Shown here: positions 22,492-35,190 of the stretch, in pieces
How positions within the stretch are numbered: the first letter of the stretch is position 1
How the letters are laid out: every line of letters starts with the position of its first letter
Assembly: GCA_001599595.1 (NCBI GenBank)
Contig: BCHH01000001.1
Location: forward strand, 3,873,068 to 3,937,067
DNA from: Beverwykella pulmonaria
Lineage: Eukaryota > Ascomycota > Dothideomycetes > Pleosporales > Melanommataceae
Reading direction: 5' to 3'
DNA length: 64,000 nt
Translations under genes and position numbers: made by a program
The notes under the pieces: model-generated
What the model was told of the DNA's origin: nothing
Seen by the model: only the letters and a program-made list of their open reading frames with translations
Database searches by the model: none

Positions 22492-24186
22492 TGCGAGGAG
22501 CGGTGGGGAGGGTGCTCGCAGCGGAGGAGCAAATGTTTGCTGGTTAAGGAGAGTGGGGAGGAAAAGCAATTGGGCCGCAAGCTGTAGAGCTTGAGGGGTG
22601 TCGCACGCCGTAACAGTGATGTTGGCGGCGCATCATAGCGGACAACGTTCAGCTGGACCGGAGGTTTCAGCCCGTCATTGCATGGACGTGCACTGGGGAC
22701 ACGATTTGTTTATCTTGTTTTGCGGGTGTGCGCAATTTAAGACAAAGAGGCCATTAGGAATGGACGGAGCTCTGCGCTGCTTTACAGTATCTTCTTCCTG
22801 TGTAGGACACACATGGTCAGATGTCTCGTACGCTCTACCCCTCGCCGAAGTGGATGAATGGCCTGCTTCCTTCCGATGGAGCATTTCGGCATTCTAGCCA
22901 CTCAGTAAAATAGCATCAAGTGCTTGAAACGTGATTGCTATTCTTTGTGTCTGCGTGCGGGAATCATACAGCATTTGGTTTACAATGCCTTCCCGCGGAC
23001 CGGTGGTTACACGGAAGCTCCTAAGCATAAGCGAGCATTGGCCGGCCGGGAACTTGCACATGCGGGAATGCAAACCTCGCCGCATCGGCCTCGAGCCCGT
23101 GCCGGCAAGCTCTCGCGCCTGTGGACTGTGGGCAGGGCTATCGTCGAGGCCACGGTTGTCCGAGTGTTTGGCGGTTGATGACAGCAGCCGACAGACATTG
23201 ATCAGCAACTCGAGCAGCTCACGATGATGATTCTTCCACATGCGGACGCGGGCATTGCAGGTTTCAAATACAGCGGATGGGGCCACCAGGCGACGGCGAT
23301 TGATGTGGCGGGTGGTGTGCCTTTGTCAGCGTGCTCGCGCGCTCCAGTCTCAGCTGCGGCGCCGCATAATGGCGACGGTGGAAGGTGATGGATTTAAATT
23401 TGAGGACGAGATTAAACATGGTCTGAATGCCCTCATCTGCTTCGTCTATATCTATCTGCCTGTCGCGACTGCTGGTGTATTGCCGCCACGGTGAGTGTAT
23501 TCTTGAACCGCATAAAATTGCAACGTCGAGGCCCTGCTGCCGCCGCCCTAGCAGCCAATCACGGCCGTCCAGCGCTGCTCCCTGGCCTTCTCCACCTTCG
23601 TCGCCCATCACATCTCATCAACCGCCGTGCCTCTTCCACCCATTCATCCTGCTGCAGCCTCACCGTCGACATACTCTAGTCCCGCTCCTCTGCCGCCCAA
23701 ACGCGAGAGCCCCAGCGCCGCCTGCTCTGCCGCACTGCGCTCGTAGCTCGCCCGGACGACTCGAAGCGTGTTCGCCTGCTTGCCACACGCAGTTTCCTTG
23801 GCCTGTGAACACCCCTAACGCATAGCAAACATCCTCATCTCCCCCGACTAGCCCATCTACAGGACCCCTTTCGCGCCTCGCCGTACATATTGCAACCCCC
23901 TCGACCGAGTCCGGCTGTTTGCGAGCCCTTTCTACCTCGAGCACGCCGCCTTCCCGCTCAGTTTGCTCGACTCATCCGGACTCTGACGAGCCAGCACACG
24001 GACGCGGACCGTATCCACATCCTGAGAAGGAAGGACTGGCTCCGCCGCCCTCCTCACTGCGAGCAGCCTCTGTCTTGCCCCCGCTCACCACTCGCCAGCC
24101 CGCTTGCCTTTCACCACATGCTACACTAGCGCTGCAGTCGCCCCTCTCCTCCCATCTTCACCCACGGGCACGAGACCTGAGCAAAC
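22492..24186. promoter_or_regulatory. Divergent promoter and long pyrimidine-rich leader
   Basis: 1.7 kb separates the CorA-like and samB start codons. The portion 23,520-24,180 is strikingly C/T-rich on the plus strand, in keeping with a long transcribed 5' leader for samB. Open frames of up to about 150 codons cross it, are Pro/Ser/His-rich and look like composition artefacts. Confidence 0.5.
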
Positions 24187-26025
24187 ATGCGCGAAGTCAA
24201 CTTCAGCATCCCCAATGCCAACAAGGCCTCGGTGGGCATCACTACCGCCCTGTACGATCGCCGTGCCCTCGACTGCACCTCGACCCTACCGCTCATCAAC
24301 TCGCTCAACCACCTCGCCTACCTCACAACATCCTCTGCCCGGATACGAGACATCCTCACCGTCGACGGCGGCATTGAGCGATTGATATGCATTCTCAAAG
24401 AGGGTAGAAGTAAAGACATGATGGACATGTGGAAGTGGAACCTCGCCTTTCAATGTATCTTCAACATCGGCGTGCGAGGATCGGAGAATGTCCGCACGCG
24501 AGTTGTGGAAGCTGACATGGTGCCCGTCATCGCAACCATTCTCGACAACTACATAAAGGTTGTTGACAAGTGCCGGGAAAGGGCCGAAGCCGAGTTGCGG
24601 AGGAACGCCAGAGTAGGCACCTCCAGCAGGCACCATTCATCTCGGTCGGGCGAGGTCTCTTCCGGCTCACACAGAGCTGAACGTACACGGCGTGCGATCC
24701 CTCCTCCAATCGAGATCCCGCAAGCTTTTGCCCAGCCACCTCTCGAGTCTCACATTGGGGACCTCACTCCTACCCCTGTGTTCGCCATGAGCTCGCCGCC
24801 TGAGCGGACTACTTTCACACGCGGCCGCCCCCCTCACCACCATCACCATCGAAGCCACGAAGGAAGAGCGCAGCTATTCGGAGCCGTTGGCACTACTTCT
24901 CGTAATATTGGACAGCCCCTGGTCACCTCATTACCCGTTATGGAGACCACTGACACATTTGCTCTGAGACCCGTACGCGACGTTGATCGACTTCCCTCAA
25001 TGCTTCCCGCATTGCAAGGAGAGATCACTTCTCAGCCAGAATCTCCCACCACCCCTAATGCTCCGCAAGCCCGCCAAACTAGCCCCCGAACGGGTCTTGG
25101 ACGCTCCCGCCGCCGCCCTTCCATTCGTCACCAGCTTTCCATGTCTGGGGAATCGGATCTTGACGCACAACACGAAGATTTGTCTGCAGACGCCGCCACA
25201 ACCGCAGGACCGGCTGTGAACGAACCGATTGTCGGCATCCAAAACGAGATTAATATGGCGGATATTGTTGATAATGCGGAGATGCTCGAAGCTGGTGCCA
25301 CACCCGTCCCGATTGCGGCACCTTCAGAAGGGACAGATGAGGGTCATGAGACTTTCAACATAACACACCGACCCGCTTTGGACGGAAGCTTAATCAATCC
25401 CGCTAATACCCAACCCACTGGCCCCATCGGTGGCTTCTCTCCCGCCCAGCCAGCTATTAATGTAAACGCAAACCCTCCTCCACCCTGGTACCCTCGATAT
25501 TCGCAGGATCGCAATGCCACTGCCGGTGTTCTCGCCGCGATGCCACGGGATGAAGACGTCCTGATGTCACTGCAGCTACTGGCATATGTGTCCAAGTATT
25601 GTAATTTGCGGACATACTTCCAAAAGTCGCATCTTGTTCCCAAGCTCAAAATTGGCTCCGATTTGCAGCTGCTAGACGGAGAAGCCAGCAGCCCTGCGAT
25701 TCAGAAGGAAGAGGAAGAGGAAGAACTGGAAGAGTACGAGCTTCCGGATGATTTCAATATTTTCCCTCTGGTTGAAAAGTTCACCGTGCGACACCACACT
25801 TCAGACATGCAGTATTGGGCGAGCGTGGTCATGCGGAACTTGTGTCGCAAAGATGATTCAAGAGGGGGAATCCGACAGTGTGCGTACTACCAGTGCGGCA
25901 AATGGGAAGAGTACACGCGCCAGTTTGCGAAATGTCGGCGGTGCCGACGCACAAAGTACTGCAGCAAAGATTGCCAAAAGAGCGCGTGGGTGTACCACCG
26001 ACACTGGTGTGTAGCCGCGAACTAG
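24187..26025 (+). CDS. samB: MYND zinc-finger protein SamB (Mub1 family)
   Basis: One intronless frame of 612 aa. The N-terminus (MREVNFSIPNANKASVGITT and the following armadillo-like helices to about residue 125) is the conserved Mub1/SamB block. A long, poorly conserved Ser/Pro/His-rich middle is followed near 490-540 by a second conserved helical part and then a MYND finger at 565-608, with Cys/His ligands C565, C570, C583, C586, C592, C596, H604 and C608. In yeast, Mub1 works with the Ubr2 ligase in ubiquitin-dependent degradation of Rpn4. In Aspergillus, SamB affects cell-division timing and conidiophore development. It includes an acidic segment (EEEEEELEEYELPDDF) before the finger. Confidence 0.93.
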   Translation: MREVNFSIPNANKASVGITTALYDRRALDCTSTLPLINSLNHLAYLTTSSARIRDILTVDGGIERLICILKEGRSKDMMDMWKWNLAFQCIFNIGVRGSENVRTRVVEADMVPVIATILDNYIKVVDKCRERAEAELRRNARVGTSSRHHSSRSGEVSSGSHRAERTRRAIPPPIEIPQAFAQPPLESHIGDLTPTPVFAMSSPPERTTFTRGRPPHHHHHRSHEGRAQLFGAVGTTSRNIGQPLVTSLPVMETTDTFALRPVRDVDRLPSMLPALQGEITSQPESPTTPNAPQARQTSPRTGLGRSRRRPSIRHQLSMSGESDLDAQHEDLSADAATTAGPAVNEPIVGIQNEINMADIVDNAEMLEAGATPVPIAAPSEGTDEGHETFNITHRPALDGSLINPANTQPTGPIGGFSPAQPAINVNANPPPPWYPRYSQDRNATAGVLAAMPRDEDVLMSLQLLAYVSKYCNLRTYFQKSHLVPKLKIGSDLQLLDGEASSPAIQKEEEEEELEEYELPDDFNIFPLVEKFTVRHHTSDMQYWASVVMRNLCRKDDSRGGIRQCAYYQCGKWEEYTRQFAKCRRCRRTKYCSKDCQKSAWVYHRHWCVAAN

Positions 26026-27696
26026 TGAGAGACGATCCACGGTCCTAATTCCTTACCTTATAACGTCATCATCATTGGGGTGCAAGTTTTATTTATCCCG
26101 CATATTGCAAGGCGCTTCGGCTCATCATCATATTTTCTCGAATTCCATAACTTAATGAAGCGACACGATACGACAGGATACCATCACCCCTTTCCCTTCC
26201 TGATAACAGCACCAGATTGAACGAACGGCTTTTGTGGGGATAAGATAACCTATACGGAGTTTGTTGGAGAGGGCAGGTTTTTGAATTGAGAGAGAGAGAG
26301 AGAGCAGGGGTGGATTGACTGATTGGGTCGAGATGGGAGTGTGTGGATTCGTTATACCATATTACTAGGGATCGTATTGTTAGTATTTGGGAGATGCACT
26401 GGTGGACGCATTTAGCAAGTAGGCGGCTCGCTGGCTCGGTGCAATGCAATGGCTGTTTGGTCCTTGATCACACTTTATATCTACTGCCCTACCTGCTTGC
26501 TTTACCTCGATTTGCTTTTGCTTCCTCTTCGATTGTATAGTTTAGCGGTCTAGACCTTGCATTGTTTTTTATTCCCTGGAGCAAAAGATTGGTTGTGGAC
26601 GCGAGAATGACATTAGAAAATCTGAGCATTGATGTTACTTTGCCTCGTTTGCTGTTTCGCCGGGTTCTGCAAGCAATGTCCTTGGGCGAGGATGAGCTTT
26701 CTTTTACTTTTGCTTGCTTGCTTGCTCGCTCGCTTGTAGACAGTATCACGTCTCTCGCCGAAGGCAGCGGTAGCGAAGCTATTATAATATCGCAATTTGG
26801 GCGGTATGTTTGCATCTTTTATGTGGCTTGGGCATAGCTTGGGTAGAGAGGTTTCTAGTCGGAGCATACAGCTTTCTAGTTTCTTGCTGTTGTTGCATAT
26901 ATACTTCCCCTGTGGTGATATAAGCACTTTTGCAGAACAAAACGCCCAAGGGCTGTCAGTTACGTCTTGAATAAATAGATCTGGGAAGGTGAAGGGGATT
27001 GTTTACCACTTGATGCCTCACGGCGCCTTATAGATTGCACTGCAATTGGTGGACTAATCAAAGAATCGTAGGAGGATTTTCTGTATCATACCTACATGTT
27101 TGCATAGACTAGATGTCAAAAATAGCATACCTGAGTAAGATGTTTGCGTTTCATCCCACATGTCGGATATTTAAGTCAGACGTCAAAAAATAGGGCTAGC
27201 GTCGATGCGCCCCCATTGCAGGGTAGCCGTTTGCACATCATGTGCATTGTGGCTGCAGGCGCATCGTGACCGGGTCCATCGGGTCTCTGGGATTTATCCA
27301 CTCACAACCAACCACCTACACACTTCCCACGTTGCGCTAGGCCTTGCTCTCGTCGTGAACCGTTGAAGATGCAGACCGGCCAGCGCGCAACCATCGACCT
27401 CGACGCGTAGCTACCCCCCGCCCAGCAGCTGCAACCAGCCGCCAAGTCCACCTGAGCTGCCCAGTTACACCACCTGACGATAACGTGGTCGCTGGAATTC
27501 GCTACCGACGCTCGTTGCCCTCTACCGCAATTCTGGTACGAAGACCAGAGGATCGACACCACTCCGGACTTAGCCTTCGAGAGGAAGCTTTGCGCGAGCC
27601 GTCTGGTCACCCGACCTGGCCGCTACCTTCGCAGACGGGAAATAGCTGGGGAGTCGACAGAGCAAGCCCAAGAGCAGCTCCGAATGACCCTCAGCC
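26026..27696. other. Intergenic; 3' UTR of samB and promoter of the flippase
   Basis: 1.67 kb without a recognisable gene. It contains a (GA)n microsatellite at 26288-26304 and a GCTT/GCTC tetranucleotide run at about 26712-26735. The final 400 bp (27,300-27,690) are C-rich and probably form the 5' leader of the flippase. Open frames of roughly 100 codons have no domains. Confidence 0.6.
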
Positions 27697-30600
27697 ATGA
27701 CAGGAGGAGGAGAGTCCCTGGACCAAGGCATCCGCAAGCGCCGCTCGTCCCGTCCGGACGATGAGGACCTGGACTTCGAGATGGCTGCGCAGAGTGCCAC
27801 CTCGACACCCGCGAACACAGCGAGCGACCCCGATTCCGCTCTGGCCTCGCAGTCCTCCGCCGTGGACACCCCCACCCAGAGCAGGCCGTCGAACCCTTCA
27901 CGATTATCGACCGACCTTCGAGTCCGCTTCTCCACCGACATCGAACACCGCCATGCACCAGAACAGAGCGCGAGGCCAGGGACGGCAGAAGGCATACCGA
28001 CCGGGATACATGCTGGCTCGAGGAGGAGGGCTGGCGCGCCGGATCTCACCATCGAAACCGCTGTTGGCGTACACGAAGGACCTGGGCAGGAGTCGCTCAC
28101 TTATCCTACCAGGGCGCCAGGATCGTCTGCACACGCGGGAACTTTACAATCACCTTTGCATCTCTCTCCGGTTTCACCCCGCAGCGCCCCTCCGAGGACA
28201 TCTCCCCTCTCGCCAAATCGACGGCGTGGATTGTCGCTGCGTAGCGCTCTGTTCAAGCGGAACGTCTCCTACCAGGAGCAATCCGCAGAGGACGGCACTG
28301 AGTTAGAGATTAGGGCAGGGTCATCACGGCAGCCATTGGAGCGAATTGATGGATACGGATCGAGCGACGAAGAGTCTACGAGCAAGGCGGCAAAGGGTCT
28401 CAAGATCTCAGTGGCACCTGCCGAGGAGCCGTCGGGAGGAGCCAAGACGAAGCCCGGCAAAGGAACGATTGCCCTTCCCAACTACGATACTTGGCTACAA
28501 ACCAAGGAGAGAAGGACCGGAATCGTGCAAAGCGCTCGTGCTTTTGGCACTCGCGCGAGGAAGTTTATTCTCCGTATCAAGGACATACCACCGAGTAAAG
28601 ACGGGCGGCATATTGACCTTGATGCATCCCGGAAGGAACCGCTGACGGATGAGCGAACGAACCAGCCCTACACAAGCAATTGGATTCGCTCTACTCGCTA
28701 CTCTGCCTGGAACTTTCTCCCCCGCCAACTCGTGGCTCAGTTCTCCAAACTTGCCAATTTCTACTTTCTTTGTGTTTCTATACTTCAGATGATACCCGGC
28801 CTTAGCACGACAGGAACTTATACCACGATTGTGCCTCTGCTTTTTTTCGTTAGCGTGTCTATAGCCAAGGAAGGCTATGACGATTTGCGGAGATATCGGC
28901 TCGACAAAGCGGAGAACAACAACGAGGCCCAAGTTCTTCGTGCTAACAAATCTTCCCGTACGGGGCGATCAACTGGTGAAGAAACCTCGACGTCGACGTC
29001 ATTAGGGCCCCTGCTCTGGGAATCAATCAAATGGCAAGATATCCAAGTGGGCGACATCATCAAACTGGAACGTGACGATGCCGCCCCGGCAGACCTGGCT
29101 CTTCTACATACCAATGGTGAGAATGGAATTGCGTACGTCGAAACAATGGCGCTCGATGGAGAGACCAATCTGAAGAGCAAGCAAACCACAGCCTCCCTTT
29201 CCAAGGCCATTGAAACCCAAGAAGAAGTTGCTACTTGCAAAGCAAAATTCGTCGTCGAAGACCCGAACCAGGACCTGTACAACTTTGAAGGCCGCGTCAT
29301 GGTGGACGGAAAACAAGCGCCATTGACGGTCAACGAAATCATCTATCGAGGAAGCATTCTGAGAAACACTTCGGACGCGGTTGGCATGGTCATTTACTCT
29401 GGCGAAGAATGTCGCATTCGAATGAACTCGAACAAAAACCCCCGCATCAAGGCCCCGTCACTCCAGTTCGTGGTGAACAGAATTGTCATTGTCATTGTCA
29501 TATTTGTCATCGCCCTTGCCATCTTCAACACAGTCGCCTATCGAATTTGGTCTGAACGTACGGAGGACAACCTTTGGTATCTGTCTAATGCATCGGTCGC
29601 TTTTTTCCCCAACCTCACCTCCTTCATCATCATGTTCAACACTATGATTCCATTGTCTCTCTATGTGAGCTTGGAAATCGTCAAACTTGCGCAAATGTGG
29701 TTCCTCAACGGCGATGTCGATATGTACGACGAGACATCCAACACACCCTGCGAACCAAGAACTTCGACGATTAACGAGGAATTGGGCCAGATTAGCTACA
29801 TCTTTTCCGACAAGACTGGTACCCTGACGGACAACTCGATGAAGTTCCGAAAGATGAGCATTGCGGGAGTTGCCTGGCTGCACGACGCTGATCTGAAAGA
29901 GACGCGGAAGAAGAAGCTTCTTAACAAGAAAAGGAAGGGCAAGCAGCCCGTGAGGAAGAGTTTGCGATCAGCGAAAGATGCTACCACCCCGATCGAGGCC
30001 ACTATGTCTCCCCTAGAACAAGTCGAGACAGCCGCTACCGGCAATGAAGCGGAAGCATCTGGGTCGAAATGGCAGTCTTCAGCAAGGCCCACCAAATCTC
30101 AACGCGAGTTGTTGACGGGTGACATGCTTCGCTACATGCAACGCCGACCACACACTCCCTTCTCGAAGAAAGCTCATATATTTCTTCTGTCGCTAGCGCT
30201 CTGCCACACGTGCCTTCCAGAAGTGCAAGAAGATGGAAAGACGCACTTCATGGCTTCTTCTCCGGATGAGCTTGCGCTTGTGCAAGCTGCACAAGATATG
30301 GGTTTTCTCGTGATCAATCGTGATGTACGAACCATTACCCTTAAACTCATGCCAGCCGGAAAACATGGTGAGCCTGTCTTGGAAGTATACGAGACCCTTG
30401 ATGTCATTGAGTTCACCAGCAAGCGAAAGAGGATGTCTATCGTTGTGCGCTTCCCTGATGGCCGGATCTGCATTTTCTGCAAGGGTGCAGATTCAATAGT
30501 CATGCAAAGGCTCAAGTTCGCTATGTTGGCCAACAAGAAGATGGTAGAAATTGAACGCCGTGCTAACAAGCGGAAGAGCTTGGAAGCACAATATGCGATC

Positions 30601-32898
30601 GCACGGAAGAGTGAGCAGATGGAACGGCGGAGTAGCGTTGGAGGGCGGAAAAGCATGACGCTCGGCCAAGCCGCCCGTGCCAGCCTCACCCTGAATAGTC
30701 CTTCTTTCCATCGATCTAGCATTGGCGGCATCGGCCGACCAAGCACTAGTGGTCGATCTGTTCAACCTATTCGAGCTGAGATAGATCAGTGGCTGCGAGA
30801 GCGTGAGAACGACTTTGACATACAGTCCATTCATGAAGACACCCCGTACGAGTCTCCTCGGCCGTCAGGTTTAGCACGGCTTTCTGTCGCTTATTCGGAG
30901 GCCAGGAGCTCAATGCAACTTGAAGAGATGGACGAAATGGTGGATGAGAATGTCGCGGCTGATGAAGCGGCTGTTATTGAGCGTTGCTTTCAGCATATCA
31001 ACGATTTTGCGACCGAGGGTCTGCGTACATTGCTCTATGGCTACCGCTTCTTAGACGAAGACGAGTACTCAACTTGGAAGAAGGGATATCTAGATGCAAC
31101 TACGAGTCTCGTAGACCGAGCACGGCTGATCGAAGCAGCAGGAGATTTGATCGAGCAGGAACTGGAGCTTGCTGGTGCCACTGCCATTGAAGACAAACTC
31201 CAGCGTGGCGTCCCTGAAGCTATCGACAAGCTTCGCAGAGCCAAGATAAAGATGTGGATGCTGACGGGTGACAAGCGTGAGACTGCTATCAATATTGGCT
31301 ATTCTTGTCGTCTCATCAAAGACTACTCCACCGTCACTGTTCTTGATCATGAGACGGGCGAGGTTGAGCAGAGTATTGGCGCCGCGGTTTTGGCCATCAA
31401 CCGCGGCAAGGTGGCGCACTCTGTTATTGTTGTTGACGGACAAACTCTTTCGCAGATTAACGAAGTCGAGCCCTTGAAAGTGCTTTTCTACGATTTAGCA
31501 ATCCTCGCCGATTCAGTCATCTGTTGCCGTGCTTCGCCAGCTCAGAAGGCGAGTCTTGTCAAGAACATTCGAAAGCGCGTCAAGAAGAGTATCACACTGG
31601 CTATTGGAGACGGTGCCAATGATATTGCTATGATTCAGGAGGCACACGTTGGTATTGGAATCACGGGCAAGGAGGGACTGCAGGCTGCAAGAACGAGTGA
31701 TTATTCAATTGCGCAGTTCAGGTTCTTAACAAAACTTTTGCTCGTGCATGGAAGATGGAACTATATCCGGACGTGCAAATATACTGTAGGCACGTTCTGG
31801 AAGGAAATGGTTAGTACTTTGAAAGATCTTAGAGTATGATTTACTGACGTTCTACGCAGCTATTCTACCTCACTCAAGCTCTCTACCAACGCTCCGTCGG
31901 CTACACTGGAACCTCTCTCTACGAATCCTGGTCGCTCTCCATGTTCAATACCCTCTTCACCTCTCTCCCCGTCATCTTCATGGGTATCTTTGAAAAGGAC
32001 ATTTCAGCCAGCACTCTTCTCGCAGTCCCCGAGCTTTACACTAAGGGTCAGCGCAACGGCGGATTCAACTTCAAAGTTTACCTCGGTTGGATGTTTATGT
32101 CCAGTGCCGAGGCTATGGTCGTCTACTTTTGCATGCTGGGCCTATATGGCCAAGCGCTATTCACTGATGACAACTCAATATTCGCGCTCGGTAGTTTGAC
32201 GTTCACGGCAGTTGTGGTGCTGATTGCCCTGAAGATGCAGTATGTATTCCCGTCTCTCCTCCACTTACTCCTTCTTCCCTGGAACTACATTGGAAACAAA
32301 TCTTACTCCTACTAGGTTCATTGAAACCCACACCAAATCCCTCGTAAACGCCATCTCTATCTTCATCTCGGTCGGCGGCTGGTTCCTCTGGAACATCATA
32401 CTCACCTTCCAATACAAGCCCGGTACCAAAATCTACTATGTGCGCAACGCTTTCATATCCACCTTCGGCGACACACTCACCTGGTGGCTCTGCCTCATCC
32501 TCATAATTTCCACCTGTCTCGTCTTCGAAATCGGAACCCAGAGCCTGCGTAAAGCGTACTTCGCGTCCGACGAAGACGTATTTCAGGCCCTCGAGAAGGA
32601 CCCACAGGTTAAGAGGAGGTTCGAAGAAGCAGCGAGCGCGGAGCTGCAGCAGGGTTGGGATCGCAAGACGAATAAGGAGAAGGATCAGGAAGAGAGATTA
32701 AGGAAAGTGGTCAATGAGTTGGAGAGGAAGGAAGAGGAAAAGCGGGAAGGTGAGGTCAAGGAGATGCTGAGGAATAGGGCCGTGGAGGTGGAGCCGAGCC
32801 CAGAGAGAGGAGAGGGAGAGGGAGAGGGAGTGGAGAGTGATAGAGAGGATGTAGAGAGGATGTTGAGTAGGGGGTATGGGAGGGTAAGAGCGGAATAG
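27697..32898 (+). CDS. dnf3: P4-type phospholipid-translocating ATPase, Dnf3 type
   Basis: Exons 27697-31809, 31860-32239 and 32316-32898 give 1,691 aa. Residues 1-260 are disordered. TRYSAWNFLPRQLVAQFSKL and ILQMIPGLSTTGTYTT are the P4 entry helices and resemble Dnf3 more than Dnf1/2 or Drs2. The actuator loop is DGETNL at 487; the phosphorylation site is DKTGTLT with D705; the hinge is GDGAND at 1304-1309. A Lys/Arg-rich insert after the P-site and a long Ser/Arg-rich insert around 950-1080 explain the length. The C-terminus is a charged coiled coil. The enzyme flips aminophospholipids from the outer to the inner leaflet of Golgi or plasma membrane with a Cdc50-type partner, which is not encoded here. 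The subclass is a judgement. Confidence 0.92.
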
Positions 32899-33810
32899 AT
32901 GTTATGAATAACATTTATATGACATTTTAGAGTGCAAAAGGTAGATGTCGCGGTTGGGATGGTGGATGGGTTGTTTATATACTATGGCTTGTATAGTGCC
33001 CGGATTCCATTTTCCCTATTCATATTCATATTTGTTGCCCATGATAATATATGCCCACGAAGTCCTCATCCTCATTCAAAATATAGTTTGATGCACGGAC
33101 GTTGACATTAACCTACTACTTTTCGGTGAAGGAAATTCCGTGCTACGATCCTTGTAAGTAGAAAGAAATAATTATAGCATTCCACAAATAATCCTTGCCC
33201 ATTTACATTTGGTCGCCCACTCGGGGCGAGCACGTCAGCGGAGAGCGTTTTGTTGTTTGAAAATCCTGTGGCGAGAACATCATACCGTATTTACAATGTT
33301 GTTCTAGACCTGGTAGGTGGAGATTTGGGTGGCGGGCCGTGCCGGGTTGAAGGGTTGGAGTTTTTGTTTGGTGACTGCATGTGTTCTTTTTTCAATAGAG
33401 ACGTGACGCGATTTTGGGGGTTTGATGGTGTTACTGTGTTGTGTGGGGGTACGATGTGTAGGGCTGGAGATGAAGGAGCAGAATTAGTATAAATGATGTC
33501 GTTGACGAGCATGGAGCTCCCATATGCCTATTTACTACTACAATATCAGAATACAAAAGACGCTGTGCGTTTATAGGCGCAGAGAGAAAGGAAAGTGGCC
33601 CAACCGGCAGACGCGTTGGCAAAAATAACAACAAGTGCAACACTATCTAAATGTACTGTACAAGGAAGGAAACTCATAACACATGAACATCCTACATATT
33701 GCCTTTCTATCTATGCTGATAATGTGAATAAAACGCCGTGTAAAAAGATCCGAAATGCCACGTTTTGAAAGCCTGCCTTCCCTCCGAGTATATGCTGTTC
33801 AAGGTAGAGG
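32899..33810. other. Intergenic between convergent genes
   Basis: 0.9 kb that is AT-rich around 32,900-33,300 and holds the 3' UTRs of the flippase and the Pth11-like gene. No gene, RNA or repeat is recognised. Confidence 0.6.
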
Positions 33811-35190
33811 TCACCTCGATCCCGCAAGCATTTTCTCCACATCCATGTTTTTGGTCGATGGCCTCCTCGATCCCGCAAGCACTTTCTCCACATCCGCCTC
33901 TCTCGTCAACGGCCGTCTCACCGACCAAGATTCCAACTCCGGCGGTGGATCCGTCAACCGCAATGTCTGCACGGGTGTCGTCGGCGGTGTCAAAACGGTC
34001 ACATTCGTGTCGTTCCAGAACTCGGTAGCTTCTATAGGAGACACGGTGCTCATAGTCATTGTCGTCGCTGAACTATCTAGCCGCTGCGTACGCAGTGGCG
34101 GTGTATTCTTGTACGAGCGCGGCCAGTGCGATAGAGAGAGGCTACTGCTGAGATTTCCGTGACGTATTCGAGATGTGGTTGTTGATGTGAGTAGTGTGCT
34201 GAGGAAGGGTAGGTTTGCGAAGAGAAGGATGGCGGTTGTGGAGGCGATGTACCAGGAGAGGTAGGTTTTATATTTGTGATGCATGAACAGGTAGGACCGG
34301 CCGACGATGCCGGCGGAGAGGGTGAAGGTGCCGAGAAAGAGAAGAATGGCAAGGAGAAAGCGACGTGGGGTCGGGATGAAGGGAATGGGAAGGATGAGCA
34401 CAGTTAGCGTGGTTGTGAGGTCGAAAGTGAGAGTTGCAAGGGTGTGGTTGCGGTAGGTTGTGCATTGCACTGGTTTGGAGTTAGTACGTGGAGGCGTATA
34501 GAAAGGATATGGGAAAGTGAGACGTACGGTCTTTTGAAGAAGGATTCCAGTAGTCGCGGACTGGGTAGCACCAGAATGCCAGAAGGACTTGGATTGCTAG
34601 GTACGAGACCAGGCAGTATGCGGATGCCCAGGCGAGAAAGCGTCGCTCCTTCCGACTGGTTGTTACTGGGCTGATAAGGTCAGTGTTGGTGTCGAACGCG
34701 CTTCTGAAATGGCCAAAACGTACAAGATTCGCCAATAGAGAATCAGGAGGCATGCTTTGACCAGCCATACGGTGGTGATTTGGAATTCTTCAAGCGCAAA
34801 TCTCATCTTGGACGCCCATATCGCGCCTTCCACATTGTGTTTTGATGATTTCCAATGTTCCGAGACTTGGTTTGCACAGACGATCGTGCCAGTGAATGGA
34901 ATCTGCAGGAAGCATGAGCACAATCACGTGTCTCGAAATAGGTGGGTCTGTTGTTGAACCAGTATAGATACTCACCAAAACGAAGACCATCAACCAATCA
35001 TCAGCTTGAAGCTTGAAGAAGGATTGGAGTGTAATGACTCGAAAAACTCTAGGGACCAGTCAGAATGGGTCGCAGTGAACGCGAGTGGGAGGGAAGGGGA
35101 GCGAACGGACATTCGTGAAACAATGAGGCCTATCCCAAGTACGTAAAGGGTCCATGATTCGATCGCGAGACCAGAAATAGAACTCAGCAT
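33811..35190 (-). CDS. Pth11-like seven-helix membrane protein (rhodopsin-domain family)
   Basis: Five exons, 35190-35111, 35048-34976, 34902-34724, 34670-34528 and 34469-33811, give 377 aa. Joining rebuilds family phrases that no single frame shows: VSRIVFRVITLQSFFK, QADDWLMVFVL-IPFTGTIV, LILYWRIF and YWNPSSKDLQCTTYR. About seven hydrophobic segments run from residue 13 to about 265, followed by a polar cytosolic tail. This is the large fungal rhodopsin-domain family that includes Pth11-like GPCR candidates; the ligand is unknown. No CFEM domain is present at the N-terminus. The donor of intron 1 is GTCCGT, weaker than the others. The tail ends in a duplicated DVEK(V/M)LAGSR unit, described separately. 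Confidence 0.85.
33814..33907. repeat. Two-copy coding repeat in the receptor tail
   Basis: The segments around 33814-33852 and 33865-33900 share GATCCCGCAAGCA(T/C)TTTCTCC followed by ACATCC. On the minus strand they encode ADVEKVLAGSR and MDVEKMLAGSR at the very end of the Pth11-like protein, linked by RPSTKN. The period is 48 bp, so the reading frame is kept. Confidence 0.75.
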
